DNA from: Streptomyces sp. A3M-1-3
GTDB taxonomy: Bacteria > Actinomycetota > Actinomycetes > Streptomycetales > Streptomycetaceae
Assembly: GCF_024213665.1 (NCBI RefSeq)
Contig: NZ_JANAVP010000014.1
Location: forward strand, 1 to 64,000
Reading direction: 5' to 3'
Length of the DNA stretch: 64,000 nt
The stretch's first letter is position 1. Every line of letters begins with the position of its first letter. The position numbers and the translations under genes are program-made. Shown in pieces: positions 34,207 to 41,647 of the stretch. The notes below the pieces were generated by a model. The model made no database searches. It saw nothing but the letters and a program-made list of their open reading frames with translations, and was not told the origin of the DNA.

Positions 34207-34478
34207 CAGCCCTCCTGGCCAGGGGCCACCCGCTTTGGCCGGTGGGGGAATCGCATCATTTGCCCTCGGAGCCGCGAAGCGGCGTAGTACGCTCTGGCCC
34301 CTGCCCTGGGGCAGCGGTCAGGGCTTGGCCGTCATGAGGCTCTACGGAGCCAAGTGAGAAGCCGCCCCGTTCGCGGGGTGGAGGAGTCACTGGGTGATCC
34401 TGCCGCACACGCCAGCCGTTCGGCAGCCTGATTCCCCGATCGTGCCCCTGCTCGAACGCAGCAACGGCCGAACGCAGA
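34207..34478. other. intergenic region upstream of adenosine deaminase
   Basis: No convincing gene. It contains a UUCG-capped hairpin (CCCCG-TTCG-CGGGG, 34365-34378) and a CTGCCC-TG-GGGCAG hairpin near 34303. As the deaminase is read leftward, its promoter must lie here, but I see no clear consensus boxes. Confidence 0.45.
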
Positions 34479-34522
34479 AACGGGAAGGTCGGCACCGTAG
34501 CCCAGGTGCCGACCTTCCCGTT
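34479..34522 (-). terminator. terminator of the aminotransferase gene
   Basis: Perfect 18-bp stem (34479-34496 with 34505-34522), loop GTAGCCCA, 15 nt past the aminotransferase stop. Confidence 0.88.
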
Positions 34523-34536
34523 GCGGGGGTGCCGGA

Positions 34537-35763
34537 TCAGTCGCGGCCCTCGGCCAGCAGCTTCTGGATTCGCGAGACGCCCTCGACCAGGTCCTCGTCG
34601 CCCAGCGCGTACGAAAGCCGCAGGTAGCCCGGGGTGCCGAAGGCCTCGCCCGGGACGACCGCCACCTCGACCTCGTCCAGGATCAGCGCGGCCAGCTCGA
34701 CCGAGCTTTGCGGGCGCTTGCCGCGGATCTCCTTGCCGAGCAGTGCCTTGACCGAGGGGTACGCGTAGAAGGCGCCCTGCGGCTCCGGGCACAGGACTCC
34801 GTCGATCTCATTGAGCATCCGCACGATCGTCTTGCGGCGGCGGTCGAAAGCGGAACGCATCTCGGCGACCGCGTCCAGGTCGCCGGAGACCGCGGCCACA
34901 GCCGCGACCTGCGCGACGTTGGAGACGTTCGACGTGGCGTGCGACTGCAGGTTGGTCGCGGCCTTCACCACGTCCTTCGGACCGATGATCCACCCCACCC
35001 GCCAGCCGGTCATCGCGTACGTCTTCGCGACACCGTTGACCACGATGCACTTGTCCCGCAGCTCGGGCAGGACCGCCGGGAGGGAGACGGCGGACGCGTC
35101 GCCGTACACCAGGTGCTCGTAGATCTCGTCCGTCAGTACCCACAGGCCGTGCTCGACGGCCCAGCGGCCGATCGCCTCGGTCTCGGCCTCGGTGTAGACC
35201 GCGCCGGTCGGGTTCGACGGGGAGACGAAGAGGACCACCTTGGTCCTCTCCGTACGCGCCGCCTCCAGCTGCTCCACGGACACCCGGTAGCCGGTGGTCT
35301 CGTCGGCGACGACCTCGACCGGGACACCGCCCGCGAGGCGGATCGACTCGGGGTAGGTCGTCCAGTACGGCGCCGGGACGATGACCTCGTCGCCCGGGTC
35401 CAGGATCGCCGCGAACGCTTCGTAGATGGCCTGCTTGCCGCCGTTGGTGACCAGGATCTGCGAGGGGTCGACCTCGTAACCGGAGTCGCGCAGCGTCTTC
35501 GCGGAGATGGCGGCCTTGAGCTCGGGGAGCCCTCCGGCCGGCGTGTAGCGGTGGTACTTCGGGTTGCGGCAGGCCACGATCGCGGCCTCGACGATGTAGT
35601 CGGGAGTCGGGAAGTCGGGCTCGCCGGCGCCGAAGCCGATCACGGGGCGCCCGGCGGCCTTGAGGGCCTTGGCCTTGGCGTCCACTGCGAGGGTCGCGGA
35701 CTCGGAGATCGCGCCGATACGGGCGGAGACCCGGCGCTCGGTGGGAGGAGTTGCAGAGGTCAT
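34537..35763 (-). CDS. aspC: pyridoxal-phosphate aspartate-type aminotransferase
   Basis: 408 aa from the ATG at 35763. Class I fold: GFGAGEPDFPTP (substrate carboxylate region), VTNGGKQAIYEA, SPSNPTGAVYT, TDEIYEHLVYG, the PLP lysine in GVAKTYAMTGWRVG, and the Arg of YLRLSYA. It transfers amino groups between aspartate (or aromatic/prephenate substrates) and 2-oxoglutarate. The next upstream gene, divergent, is tRNA-Trp. Upstream in-frame sequence to 35982 is open but has no ribosome site. Confidence 0.93.
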   Translation of the reverse strand: MTSATPPTERRVSARIGAISESATLAVDAKAKALKAAGRPVIGFGAGEPDFPTPDYIVEAAIVACRNPKYHRYTPAGGLPELKAAISAKTLRDSGYEVDPSQILVTNGGKQAIYEAFAAILDPGDEVIVPAPYWTTYPESIRLAGGVPVEVVADETTGYRVSVEQLEAARTERTKVVLFVSPSNPTGAVYTEAETEAIGRWAVEHGLWVLTDEIYEHLVYGDASAVSLPAVLPELRDKCIVVNGVAKTYAMTGWRVGWIIGPKDVVKAATNLQSHATSNVSNVAQVAAVAAVSGDLDAVAEMRSAFDRRRKTIVRMLNEIDGVLCPEPQGAFYAYPSVKALLGKEIRGKRPQSSVELAALILDEVEVAVVPGEAFGTPGYLRLSYALGDEDLVEGVSRIQKLLAEGRD

Positions 35764-35955
35764 GCGACCAATCGTCCCAGACCCCGCAGCACCCGGGCAC
35801 ACTGGTTTCAGGGACCGGACAGGAGCTTTCTGTTCGACGCCGCGTCCCGAAGCACGTACACTCACCTGTCGTTGGCCTTCACCGGCCGCCTTCGCTCCCG
35901 GGCTTTTCATGCACTCCGTGCACCCGGTCGGATGCGGTAGGTTGGGGAACCACAA

Positions 35956-36028
35956 AGGGTCGTAGCTCAATTGGTAGAGCACTGGTCTCCAAAACCAGCG
36001 GTTGGGGGTTCAAGTCCCTCCGGCCCTG
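35956..36028 (+). tRNA. tRNA-Trp (CCA)
   Basis: 73 nt. Acceptor AGGGTCG pairs with CGGCCCT (one T-G); anticodon CCA in GTCTCCAAAAC; T arm GGGGG-TTCAAGT-CCCTC. It lies just before secE, the usual actinobacterial arrangement. Confidence 0.97.
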
Positions 36029-36136
36029 CTACACACTCCTTCGCCAGGATGTGTGCGCGCATGTACGTACTTCAATGCACCGCCGTGCGGCTCAACCGGG
36101 CGCGGCACGGCCACGACCCGGATTCAGGTGAGAGAC

Positions 36137-36424
36137 GTGACGGACGCCCTTGGCTCCATCGACATGCCTGACGCCGAGGACGAGACGCCCGAGTCGAAGA
36201 AGAAGGCTCGGAAGGGCGGAAAGCGCGGAAAGAAGGGCCCCATCGGCCGTCTCGCGCTCTTCTACCGCCAGATCGTCGCGGAGCTTCGCAAGGTTGTCTG
36301 GCCGACGCGCAACCAGCTGACCACGTACACCACTGTGGTGATTGTCTTCGTTGTCATCATGATCGGTCTTGTGACCGTGATTGACTATGGATTCCAGGAA
36401 GCCATCAAGTACGTCTTCGGCTGA
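36137..36424 (+). CDS. secE: preprotein translocase subunit SecE
   Basis: 95 aa from the GTG at 36137. A basic Lys-rich stretch (KKKARKGGKRGKKG) is followed by the SecE signature FYRQIVAELRKVVWPTRNQL and one membrane helix (VVIVFVVIMIGLVTVIDYGF). SecE clamps SecY in the translocon. The N-terminus carries an acidic stretch (DMPDAEDETPESK). nusG follows after 82 nt. Confidence 0.96.
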   Translation: MTDALGSIDMPDAEDETPESKKKARKGGKRGKKGPIGRLALFYRQIVAELRKVVWPTRNQLTTYTTVVIVFVVIMIGLVTVIDYGFQEAIKYVFG

Positions 36425-36506
36425 TCGACGCGGAGGGCGGCGCCTTGATAGGTCTGCCGCCCCTTTCGCATGTTCCACCCATATGTAGCCAGGAAGAAGC
36501 AGCCAC

Positions 36507-37418
36507 GTGTCTGACCCGAACCTGAACGACGCCTCCGAGTCGGTCGAGTCCGTCGAGGACGAGCTCGACATCGTCGAGGCGGCGGACGCCGACGGTCCCG
36601 ACCAGGCCGAGGCTGCCGACGCCGCTGCGGGCGAGCCGGCCGAGGAGGCCGCACTGCACGTCGAGGCGGCGGACGACGCCGACGAGACCGACGAGGGCAC
36701 TGACGACGTCGAGGCCGCCGATGCCGAGGCCGCCGAGGCCGCCGCCGACGCCGAAGAGGCTGAGGAAGAGGCCACCGAGGAGTCCGAGCCGGCCGAGCCC
36801 GTCGACCCGGTCGAGGCCCTCCGCCAGGAACTCCGCCTGCTCCCCGGCGAGTGGTACGTCATCCACACGTACGCCGGGTACGAGAAGCGCGTGAAGGCCA
36901 ACCTGGAGCAGCGTGCCGTCTCGCTGAACGTCGAGGAGTTCATCTACCAGGCCGAAGTGCCCGAGGAAGAGATCGTCCAGATCAAGAACGGCGAGCGCAA
37001 GAACGTCCGCCAGAACAAGCTTCCCGGCTACGTCCTGGTCCGCATGGACCTCACCAACGAGTCATGGGGCGTTGTCCGCAACACCCCCGGCGTGACCGGC
37101 TTCGTGGGCAACGCGTACGACCCGTACCCGCTGACTCTGGACGAGATCGTCAAGATGCTCGCGCCGGAGGCCGAGGAGAAGGCCGCCAAGGCCGCCGCGG
37201 AGGAGGCCGGACTGCCGGCTCCGTCCCGCAAGATGGAGGTCCAGGTACTGGACTTCGAGGTCGGCGACTCGGTCACCGTCACCGACGGCCCGTTCGCGAC
37301 ACTGCAGGCGACCATCAACGAGATCAACGCCGACTCGAAGAAGGTCAAGGGCCTCGTCGAGATCTTCGGCCGCGAGACCCCGGTCGAGCTCAGCTTCGAC
37401 CAGATCCAGAAGAACTAG
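36507..37418 (+). CDS. nusG: transcription termination/antitermination factor NusG
   Basis: 303 aa. The NGN domain starts at about residue 114 (EWYVIHTYAGYEKRVKANLEQR) and the KOW domain is near 245-285 (FEVGDSVTVTDGPFATL). NusG rides on RNA polymerase, couples to ribosomes and influences pausing and Rho termination. The first about 110 residues are a very acidic Glu/Asp/Ala extension absent from E. coli NusG but common in actinobacteria. Start GTG at 36507, with AGGAAG upstream. Confidence 0.96.
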   Translation: MSDPNLNDASESVESVEDELDIVEAADADGPDQAEAADAAAGEPAEEAALHVEAADDADETDEGTDDVEAADAEAAEAAADAEEAEEEATEESEPAEPVDPVEALRQELRLLPGEWYVIHTYAGYEKRVKANLEQRAVSLNVEEFIYQAEVPEEEIVQIKNGERKNVRQNKLPGYVLVRMDLTNESWGVVRNTPGVTGFVGNAYDPYPLTLDEIVKMLAPEAEEKAAKAAAEEAGLPAPSRKMEVQVLDFEVGDSVTVTDGPFATLQATINEINADSKKVKGLVEIFGRETPVELSFDQIQKN

Positions 37419-37445
37419 TTCCCTCTGGAACATAAGCCTCCGACC

Positions 37446-37489
37446 AGGTCAGAACGGCTCTCGCAGCCGCTCTGACCTGCTCGGTTTTT
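37446..37489 (+). terminator. nusG terminator with a T-run
   Basis: AGGTCAGA-A-CGGCT, loop CTCGC, AGCCG-C-TCTGACCT, then GCTCGGTTTTT. A 13-bp stem with one mismatch, followed by five T, so a rare classical intrinsic terminator here. It separates nusG from rplK. Confidence 0.82.
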
Positions 37490-37585
37490 AGCCCCGCGCT
37501 GATACCCGTTATCGTGGTGCGGTATGCCTCCATCCGGATGACCGGATGGCCGGCTGAAAACTCTCACTAGGACCCGGAGAGAGCA

Positions 37586-38020
37586 ATGCCTCCCAAGAAG
37601 AAGAAGGTCACGGGGCTTATCAAGCTCCAGATCAACGCCGGTGCGGCGAACCCGGCCCCGCCGGTCGGCCCCGCGCTCGGCCAGCACGGCGTCAACATCA
37701 TGGAGTTCTGCAAGGCCTACAACGCCGCGACCGAGTCGCAGCGTGGCATGGTCGTGCCGGTGGAGATCACGGTCTACGAGGACCGTTCCTTCACCTTCAT
37801 CACCAAGACTCCGCCGGCCGCCAAGCTGATCCTCAAGGCCGCGGGTGTGGACAAGGGCTCGGGCGAGCCGCACAAGACGAAGGTTGCCAAGCTCACCGGC
37901 GACCAGGTCCGCGAGATCGCCACGGTCAAGCTGCCCGACCTGAACGCCAACGACCTCGACGCCGCGTCGAAGATCATCGCCGGCACCGCCCGTTCCATGG
38001 GCATCACGGTCGAAGGCTGA
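37586..38020 (+). CDS. rplK: 50S ribosomal protein L11
   Basis: 144 aa, full length. It starts [19 protein letters not shown] and contains the [21 protein letters not shown] motif of L11 (N-terminal thiostrepton-binding domain) and the rRNA-binding C-terminal domain ending [12 protein letters not shown]. It binds the GTPase-centre rRNA. AGGACCCGGAGAG lies upstream. Confidence 0.97.
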
Positions 38021-38104
38021 TTCAGCCCCTCCGTTCACCCTCAGTGGTAGGACCAAGCGCTGGTCCGCACCACGACTCCACGCTCAAACACATCAGGAGC
38101 AGAA

Positions 38105-38827
38105 GTGAAGCGCAGCAAGACTTTCCGCGCTGCGGACGCCAAGGTCGACCGGGAGAAGCTGTACGCCCCGCTCGAGGCCGTCCGTCTCGCCAAGGACACC
38201 TCCTCGATCAAGTTCGACGGCACCGTCGAGGTCGCCATGCGTCTGGGTGTCGACCCGCGCAAGGCGGACCAGATGGTCCGTGGCACCGTGAACCTTCCGC
38301 ACGGCACCGGTAAGACCGCCCGGGTCCTGGTCTTCGCGACCGGTGACCGTGCTGCGGCCGCGGAAGCCGCCGGCGCCGACATTGTCGGCTCCGACGAACT
38401 GATCGACGAGGTTGCGAAGGGCCGTCTGGACTTCGACGCCGTCGTCGCCACCCCGGACCTCATGGGCAAGGTCGGCCGCCTCGGCCGCGTGCTCGGTCCG
38501 CGTGGTCTGATGCCGAACCCGAAGACCGGCACGGTCACCCCGGACGTGGCGAAGGCTGTCACGGACATCAAGGGCGGCAAGATCGAGTTCCGCGTCGACA
38601 AGCACTCGAACCTGCACTTCATCATCGGCAAGGTCTCCTTCGACGAGACCAAGCTGGTCGAGAACTACGCCGCGGCGCTGGACGAGATCCTGCGTCTCAA
38701 GCCGTCCGCCGCGAAGGGCCGCTACATCAAGAAGGCGACCCTGACCACCACGATGGGCCCCGGCATCCCGCTGGACGCCAACCGCACCCGCAACCTCCTC
38801 GTCGAGGAGGACCCGGCCGCCGTCTGA
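38105..38827 (+). CDS. rplA: 50S ribosomal protein L1
   Basis: 240 aa from the GTG at 38105 with AGGAG 7 nt upstream. L1 signatures: VDPRKADQMVRGTVNLPHGTG, LMGKVGRLGRVLGPRGLMPNPKTGT and FRVDKHSNLHFIIGK. It is part of the L1 stalk and commonly a repressor of its own operon by binding the mRNA. It is co-transcribed with rplK (84-nt gap) and closed by a strong terminator. Confidence 0.97.
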   Translation: MKRSKTFRAADAKVDREKLYAPLEAVRLAKDTSSIKFDGTVEVAMRLGVDPRKADQMVRGTVNLPHGTGKTARVLVFATGDRAAAAEAAGADIVGSDELIDEVAKGRLDFDAVVATPDLMGKVGRLGRVLGPRGLMPNPKTGTVTPDVAKAVTDIKGGKIEFRVDKHSNLHFIIGKVSFDETKLVENYAAALDEILRLKPSAAKGRYIKKATLTTTMGPGIPLDANRTRNLLVEEDPAAV

Positions 38828-38858
38828 TCCTGACGGCAGCCGCGGGTCACGCGTGCTG

Positions 38859-38900
38859 AAACCGGCCCCCGCACCTCCCCAGGAGGTGCGGGGCCGGTTT
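38859..38900 (+). terminator. terminator after rplA
   Basis: AACCGGCCCC(C)GCACCTCC paired with GGAGGTGCGGGGCCGGTT around a short CCA loop, then TATTTA. About 18 bp of stem. Confidence 0.9.
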
Positions 38901-38989
38901 ATTTACGTGGCGATGTCGCAGGCGGCCGGTAGGGTCACCCGAGGTCGTCGACCAGACCGACAAGCGAACACCCGTGGGGGGAACAGAAC

Positions 38990-39868
38990 ATGCGTGTGAT
39001 GTACCGGAAGGCGGCCGGGGCCGCTCTCGCCGGCGCTCTGCTGTGCGGCACAGCCGCCTGTACGACCGAGAGCAGGCCGGCGGCCGGCAACAAGGCCGGG
39101 CAGAAGCCGCTCCAGGTGACACCCGCCGCGGCCGCGGCCGTGAAGCGGGCGGCCGAGAAGAACGAGAAGCTCACCTCGCTCACGTACACGATGAGCGGCA
39201 AGGTCCCCGACGGCGGCAGCGTCGAGGCCAGGGCCTCGATGAGCATCAAGCCGCCCGCGATGCAGATGAGCATGCGCGGTGGGACCGCGGGGGAGACCGG
39301 TGAGGTGGAGATCCGCCTCGTCGATGGCGCCATGTACATGAACGGCGGCAAGGAAGCCGCGGCGGAGATGGACGGCAAGAGCTGGCTCAAGTTCGACCTG
39401 TCCGCGCTCGGCAAGGGCTCCGCCGGGGCCGACCCGCTGGGCGGTCTGTCCGACCAGGCGGACCGGAATCCCGCCCAGGACTCCGCCTCGCTGACCGCCG
39501 CCAAGGACCTCAGGAAGGTCGGCGAGGAGACGGTCGACGGCGTACGGACCACGCACTACGCGGGCACCGTCACGATCGCCGCCATGCGCGCGAGCCTGAA
39601 GGGCCAGGACGCGGCCACCGAGGAGCGCCGCGAGAAGGGCCTGAAGCAGTACGAGAGCATGGGCGTCGACGCGCTCACGATGGACATGTGGGTCGACGAG
39701 AACGACCACACCAAGCAGTTCCGTACGCGGGGCGCGGCGGACAAGGGCCCGCTCGACCTGACGATCAAGTTCCTGGACTACAACAAGCCGGTCACCGTCA
39801 AGGCCCCGCCGGCCTCCGAGACCCTTGATCTCGCCGAGATGATGAAGAACGCGTCCGACGGAACCTGA
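38990..39868 (+). CDS. secreted lipoprotein, LppX/LprG-like
   Basis: 292 aa. The signal peptide ends in the lipobox LLCGTAAC with Cys about residue 24. Mature protein: LTSLTYTMSGKVPDGGSVEARASM, MYMNGGKEAAAEMDGKSWLKFD and VDGVRTTHYAGTVTIA resemble the beta-rich LppX/LprAFG or related carrier-type actinobacterial lipoproteins that bind lipids. ATG at 38990 with GGGGGGAA upstream. Streptomyces keep lipoprotein genes at this point between rplA and rplJ; why is not known. Confidence 0.85.
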   Translation: MRVMYRKAAGAALAGALLCGTAACTTESRPAAGNKAGQKPLQVTPAAAAAVKRAAEKNEKLTSLTYTMSGKVPDGGSVEARASMSIKPPAMQMSMRGGTAGETGEVEIRLVDGAMYMNGGKEAAAEMDGKSWLKFDLSALGKGSAGADPLGGLSDQADRNPAQDSASLTAAKDLRKVGEETVDGVRTTHYAGTVTIAAMRASLKGQDAATEERREKGLKQYESMGVDALTMDMWVDENDHTKQFRTRGAADKGPLDLTIKFLDYNKPVTVKAPPASETLDLAEMMKNASDGT

Positions 39869-39894
39869 GCCGAATCCGGACCCGATAGCCCGAT

Positions 39895-39924
39895 TTGCTT
39901 GACGGCGATCGATTCGCGTACTCT
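39895..39924 (+). promoter_or_regulatory. putative rplJL promoter
   Basis: TTGCTT (39895-39900), 18-bp spacer, TACTCT (39919-39924). An overlapping TTGACG (39899) would give only 14 bp. It directly precedes the L10 leader. Confidence 0.5.
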
Positions 39925-39929
39925 TCCCC

Positions 39930-40140
39930 AGAAGCCAAAGACCGCTGGTCGTTGCCATGCTCTCGCAAGAGAGTGCGGTGGCCGAAGGTTCCGCCGGGTG
40001 CGGACGTCCTGCGCAGGTGACTGTGGATAGTGCTCCCGGATTCCATTCGGTTGAGCTCACGCCCCGTGCACTTGTGCCGGGGCGTTTCGTTTTGCCCGGT
40101 CCCTTCTGAGCGGTCCTCATCACCCGGAAGGAGGCCGACG
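39930..40140 (+). promoter_or_regulatory. L10-type ribosomal leader with attenuator
   Basis: Long structured leader before rplJ. It holds an early hairpin around CTCTCGC-AAGA-GAG and, at 40060-40084, an attenuator-like hairpin CGCCCCG ... CGGGGCG followed by TTTCGTTTT. In other bacteria the L10-L7/L12 complex binds such leaders to repress rplJL (Rfam L10 leader). The GGAAGGAGG before the rplJ start is the translation signal. Confidence 0.75.
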
Positions 40141-40144
40141 CTCT

Positions 40145-40675
40145 ATGGCAAGGCCCGACAAGGCTGCCGCGGTAGCCGAGCTGACGGACCAGTTCCGCAG
40201 CTCGAACGCCGCTGTGCTGACCGAGTACCGGGGTCTCACCGTCGCGCAGCTGAAGCAGCTGCGCCGTTCTCTCGGTGAGAACGCCCAGTACGCCGTGGTG
40301 AAGAACACGCTGACCAAGATTGCGGCCAACGAGGCCGGGATCAACTCGCTCGACGACCTGTTCTCGGGTCCGACGGCGGTTGCCTTCGTCACCGGTGACC
40401 CGGTGGAGTCGGCGAAGGGTCTTCGTGACTTCGCCAAGGACAACCCCAACCTCATCATCAAGGGCGGTGTCCTTGACGGTAAGGCGCTTACCGCTGATGA
40501 GATCAAGAAGCTTGCGGACCTCGAGTCCCGCGAGGTTCTGCTCGCCAAGCTGGCGGGCGCCATGAAGGGCAAGCAGTCCCAGGCTGCCGCGCTCTTCCAG
40601 GCGCTCCCGTCGAAGTTCGTCCGCACTGCGGAAGCGCTTCGCGCCAAGAAGGCCGAGCAGGGCGGTGCCGAGTAA
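40145..40675 (+). CDS. rplJ: 50S ribosomal protein L10
   Basis: 176 aa. It starts MARPDKAAAVAELTDQFRSSNAAVLTEYRGLTV and has the rRNA-binding NTLTKIAANEAG region; the C-terminal helix binds L7/L12 dimers. It forms the stalk base and, with L7/L12, represses its own mRNA. GGAAGGAGG upstream. Confidence 0.97.
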   Translation: MARPDKAAAVAELTDQFRSSNAAVLTEYRGLTVAQLKQLRRSLGENAQYAVVKNTLTKIAANEAGINSLDDLFSGPTAVAFVTGDPVESAKGLRDFAKDNPNLIIKGGVLDGKALTADEIKKLADLESREVLLAKLAGAMKGKQSQAAALFQALPSKFVRTAEALRAKKAEQGGAE

Positions 40676-40785
40676 TTCGGCTCGCGCATTGACCGACGCC
40701 GCATAGGGCGCGTTGGTCGCAGCGGGCCTGTACGCCCGCCGACATGTACATCGGCACCTGCCGAATTAGTGGAAGGACGCCAATC

Positions 40786-41172
40786 ATGGCGAAGCTGTCC
40801 CAGGACGAGCTGCTCGCGCAGTTCGAGACCCTGACCCTCATCGAGCTCTCCGAGTTCGTGAAGGCGTTCGAGGAGAAGTTCGACGTCACCGCCGCTGCCC
40901 CGGTCGCCGTTGCCGCCGCCGGTGGCGCCGGTGCCGTTGCCGCCGAGGCCGTCGAGGAGCAGGACGAGTTCGACGTCATCCTCACCGGCGCCGGCGAGAA
41001 GAAGATCCAGGTCATCAAGGTCGTGCGTGAGCTGACCTCGCTGGGTCTGAAGGAGGCCAAGGACCTCGTCGACGGCACTCCGAAGCCGGTCCTCGAGAAG
41101 GTCGCCAAGGAGGCCGCTGAGAAGGCCGCCGAGTCCCTCAAGGCCGCTGGCGCGTCCGTCGAGGTCAAGTGA
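40786..41172 (+). CDS. rplL: 50S ribosomal protein L7/L12
   Basis: 128 aa from the ATG at 40786, with GGAAGGA upstream. N-terminal dimerisation helices, Ala/Gly hinge (APVAVAAAGGAGAVAAEA), and globular C-terminal domain (FDVILTGAGEKKIQVIKVVRE ... VDGTPKPVLE). It recruits translation GTPases. Closed by a palindromic terminator. Confidence 0.98.
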   Translation: MAKLSQDELLAQFETLTLIELSEFVKAFEEKFDVTAAAPVAVAAAGGAGAVAAEAVEEQDEFDVILTGAGEKKIQVIKVVRELTSLGLKEAKDLVDGTPKPVLEKVAKEAAEKAAESLKAAGASVEVK

Positions 41173-41202
41173 CCTTGTAACGGGTCTGCTGACTCGTTCC
41201 TG

Positions 41203-41234
41203 AAGGGCGACCACCCGTACGGGTGGTCGCCCTT
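41203..41234 (+). terminator. terminator or attenuator between rplL and rpoB
   Basis: Perfect palindrome: AAGGGCGACCACCCGT followed by its exact reverse complement, then a T-poor tail. In bacteria where rplJL-rpoBC is one operon this site is a partial terminator that sets rpoB level (family knowledge). Confidence 0.85.
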
Positions 41235-41647
41235 CGGCGTTCCCGGACGCCTGCCTTGCTCTTCCCGTCGCGACGAGTAGGGTGATCTTCGATGTCGTGG
41301 GGGGCCTTGACGAACCGCACGCAGCGCGCAATTCTCAGGACGCGTCGTCGCACCGATCCAGGATTCGAGGCATGGATCGACGACGAAGAGGGAAGCTCTT
41401 TCGCAGGCGTTGAACAACTAGAGGGAAGGCCTGTTGCCGGTCTCCGGAAACTCGGTCTGGACATCAGTGGGCCAAGTGGCTACACTGACCCTTTGCGCTG
41501 CCTGTTAGCTGCCTCCTGCCCGTCACCAGGGGCATGCCCACGCTTGAGCATCGACGATTTGAATTCCCTGACCTGGGATTTCCATCGCTGTGCCCGGCGG
41601 GGACCGGTACGCGCGTAGTGAGTCCGAGCCCTCGGAAGGACCCCCTC
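41235..41647 (+). promoter_or_regulatory. rpoB promoter and leader
   Basis: CTGGAC (41457-41462), 18-bp spacer, TACACT (41481-41486) is a good promoter candidate. The following leader (about 160 nt) starts CCCTTTGCGCTGCCTG; I recall similar leaders before rpoB in other actinobacteria but cannot check. GGAAGGA (41635-41641) precedes the TTG start. A frame at 41292-41618 crosses the promoter and is not a gene in my view. Confidence 0.6.

Noticed and set aside
41292..41618. 108-codon frame before rpoB
   Set aside because: It spans the rpoB promoter and leader and has no domain or ribosome site.
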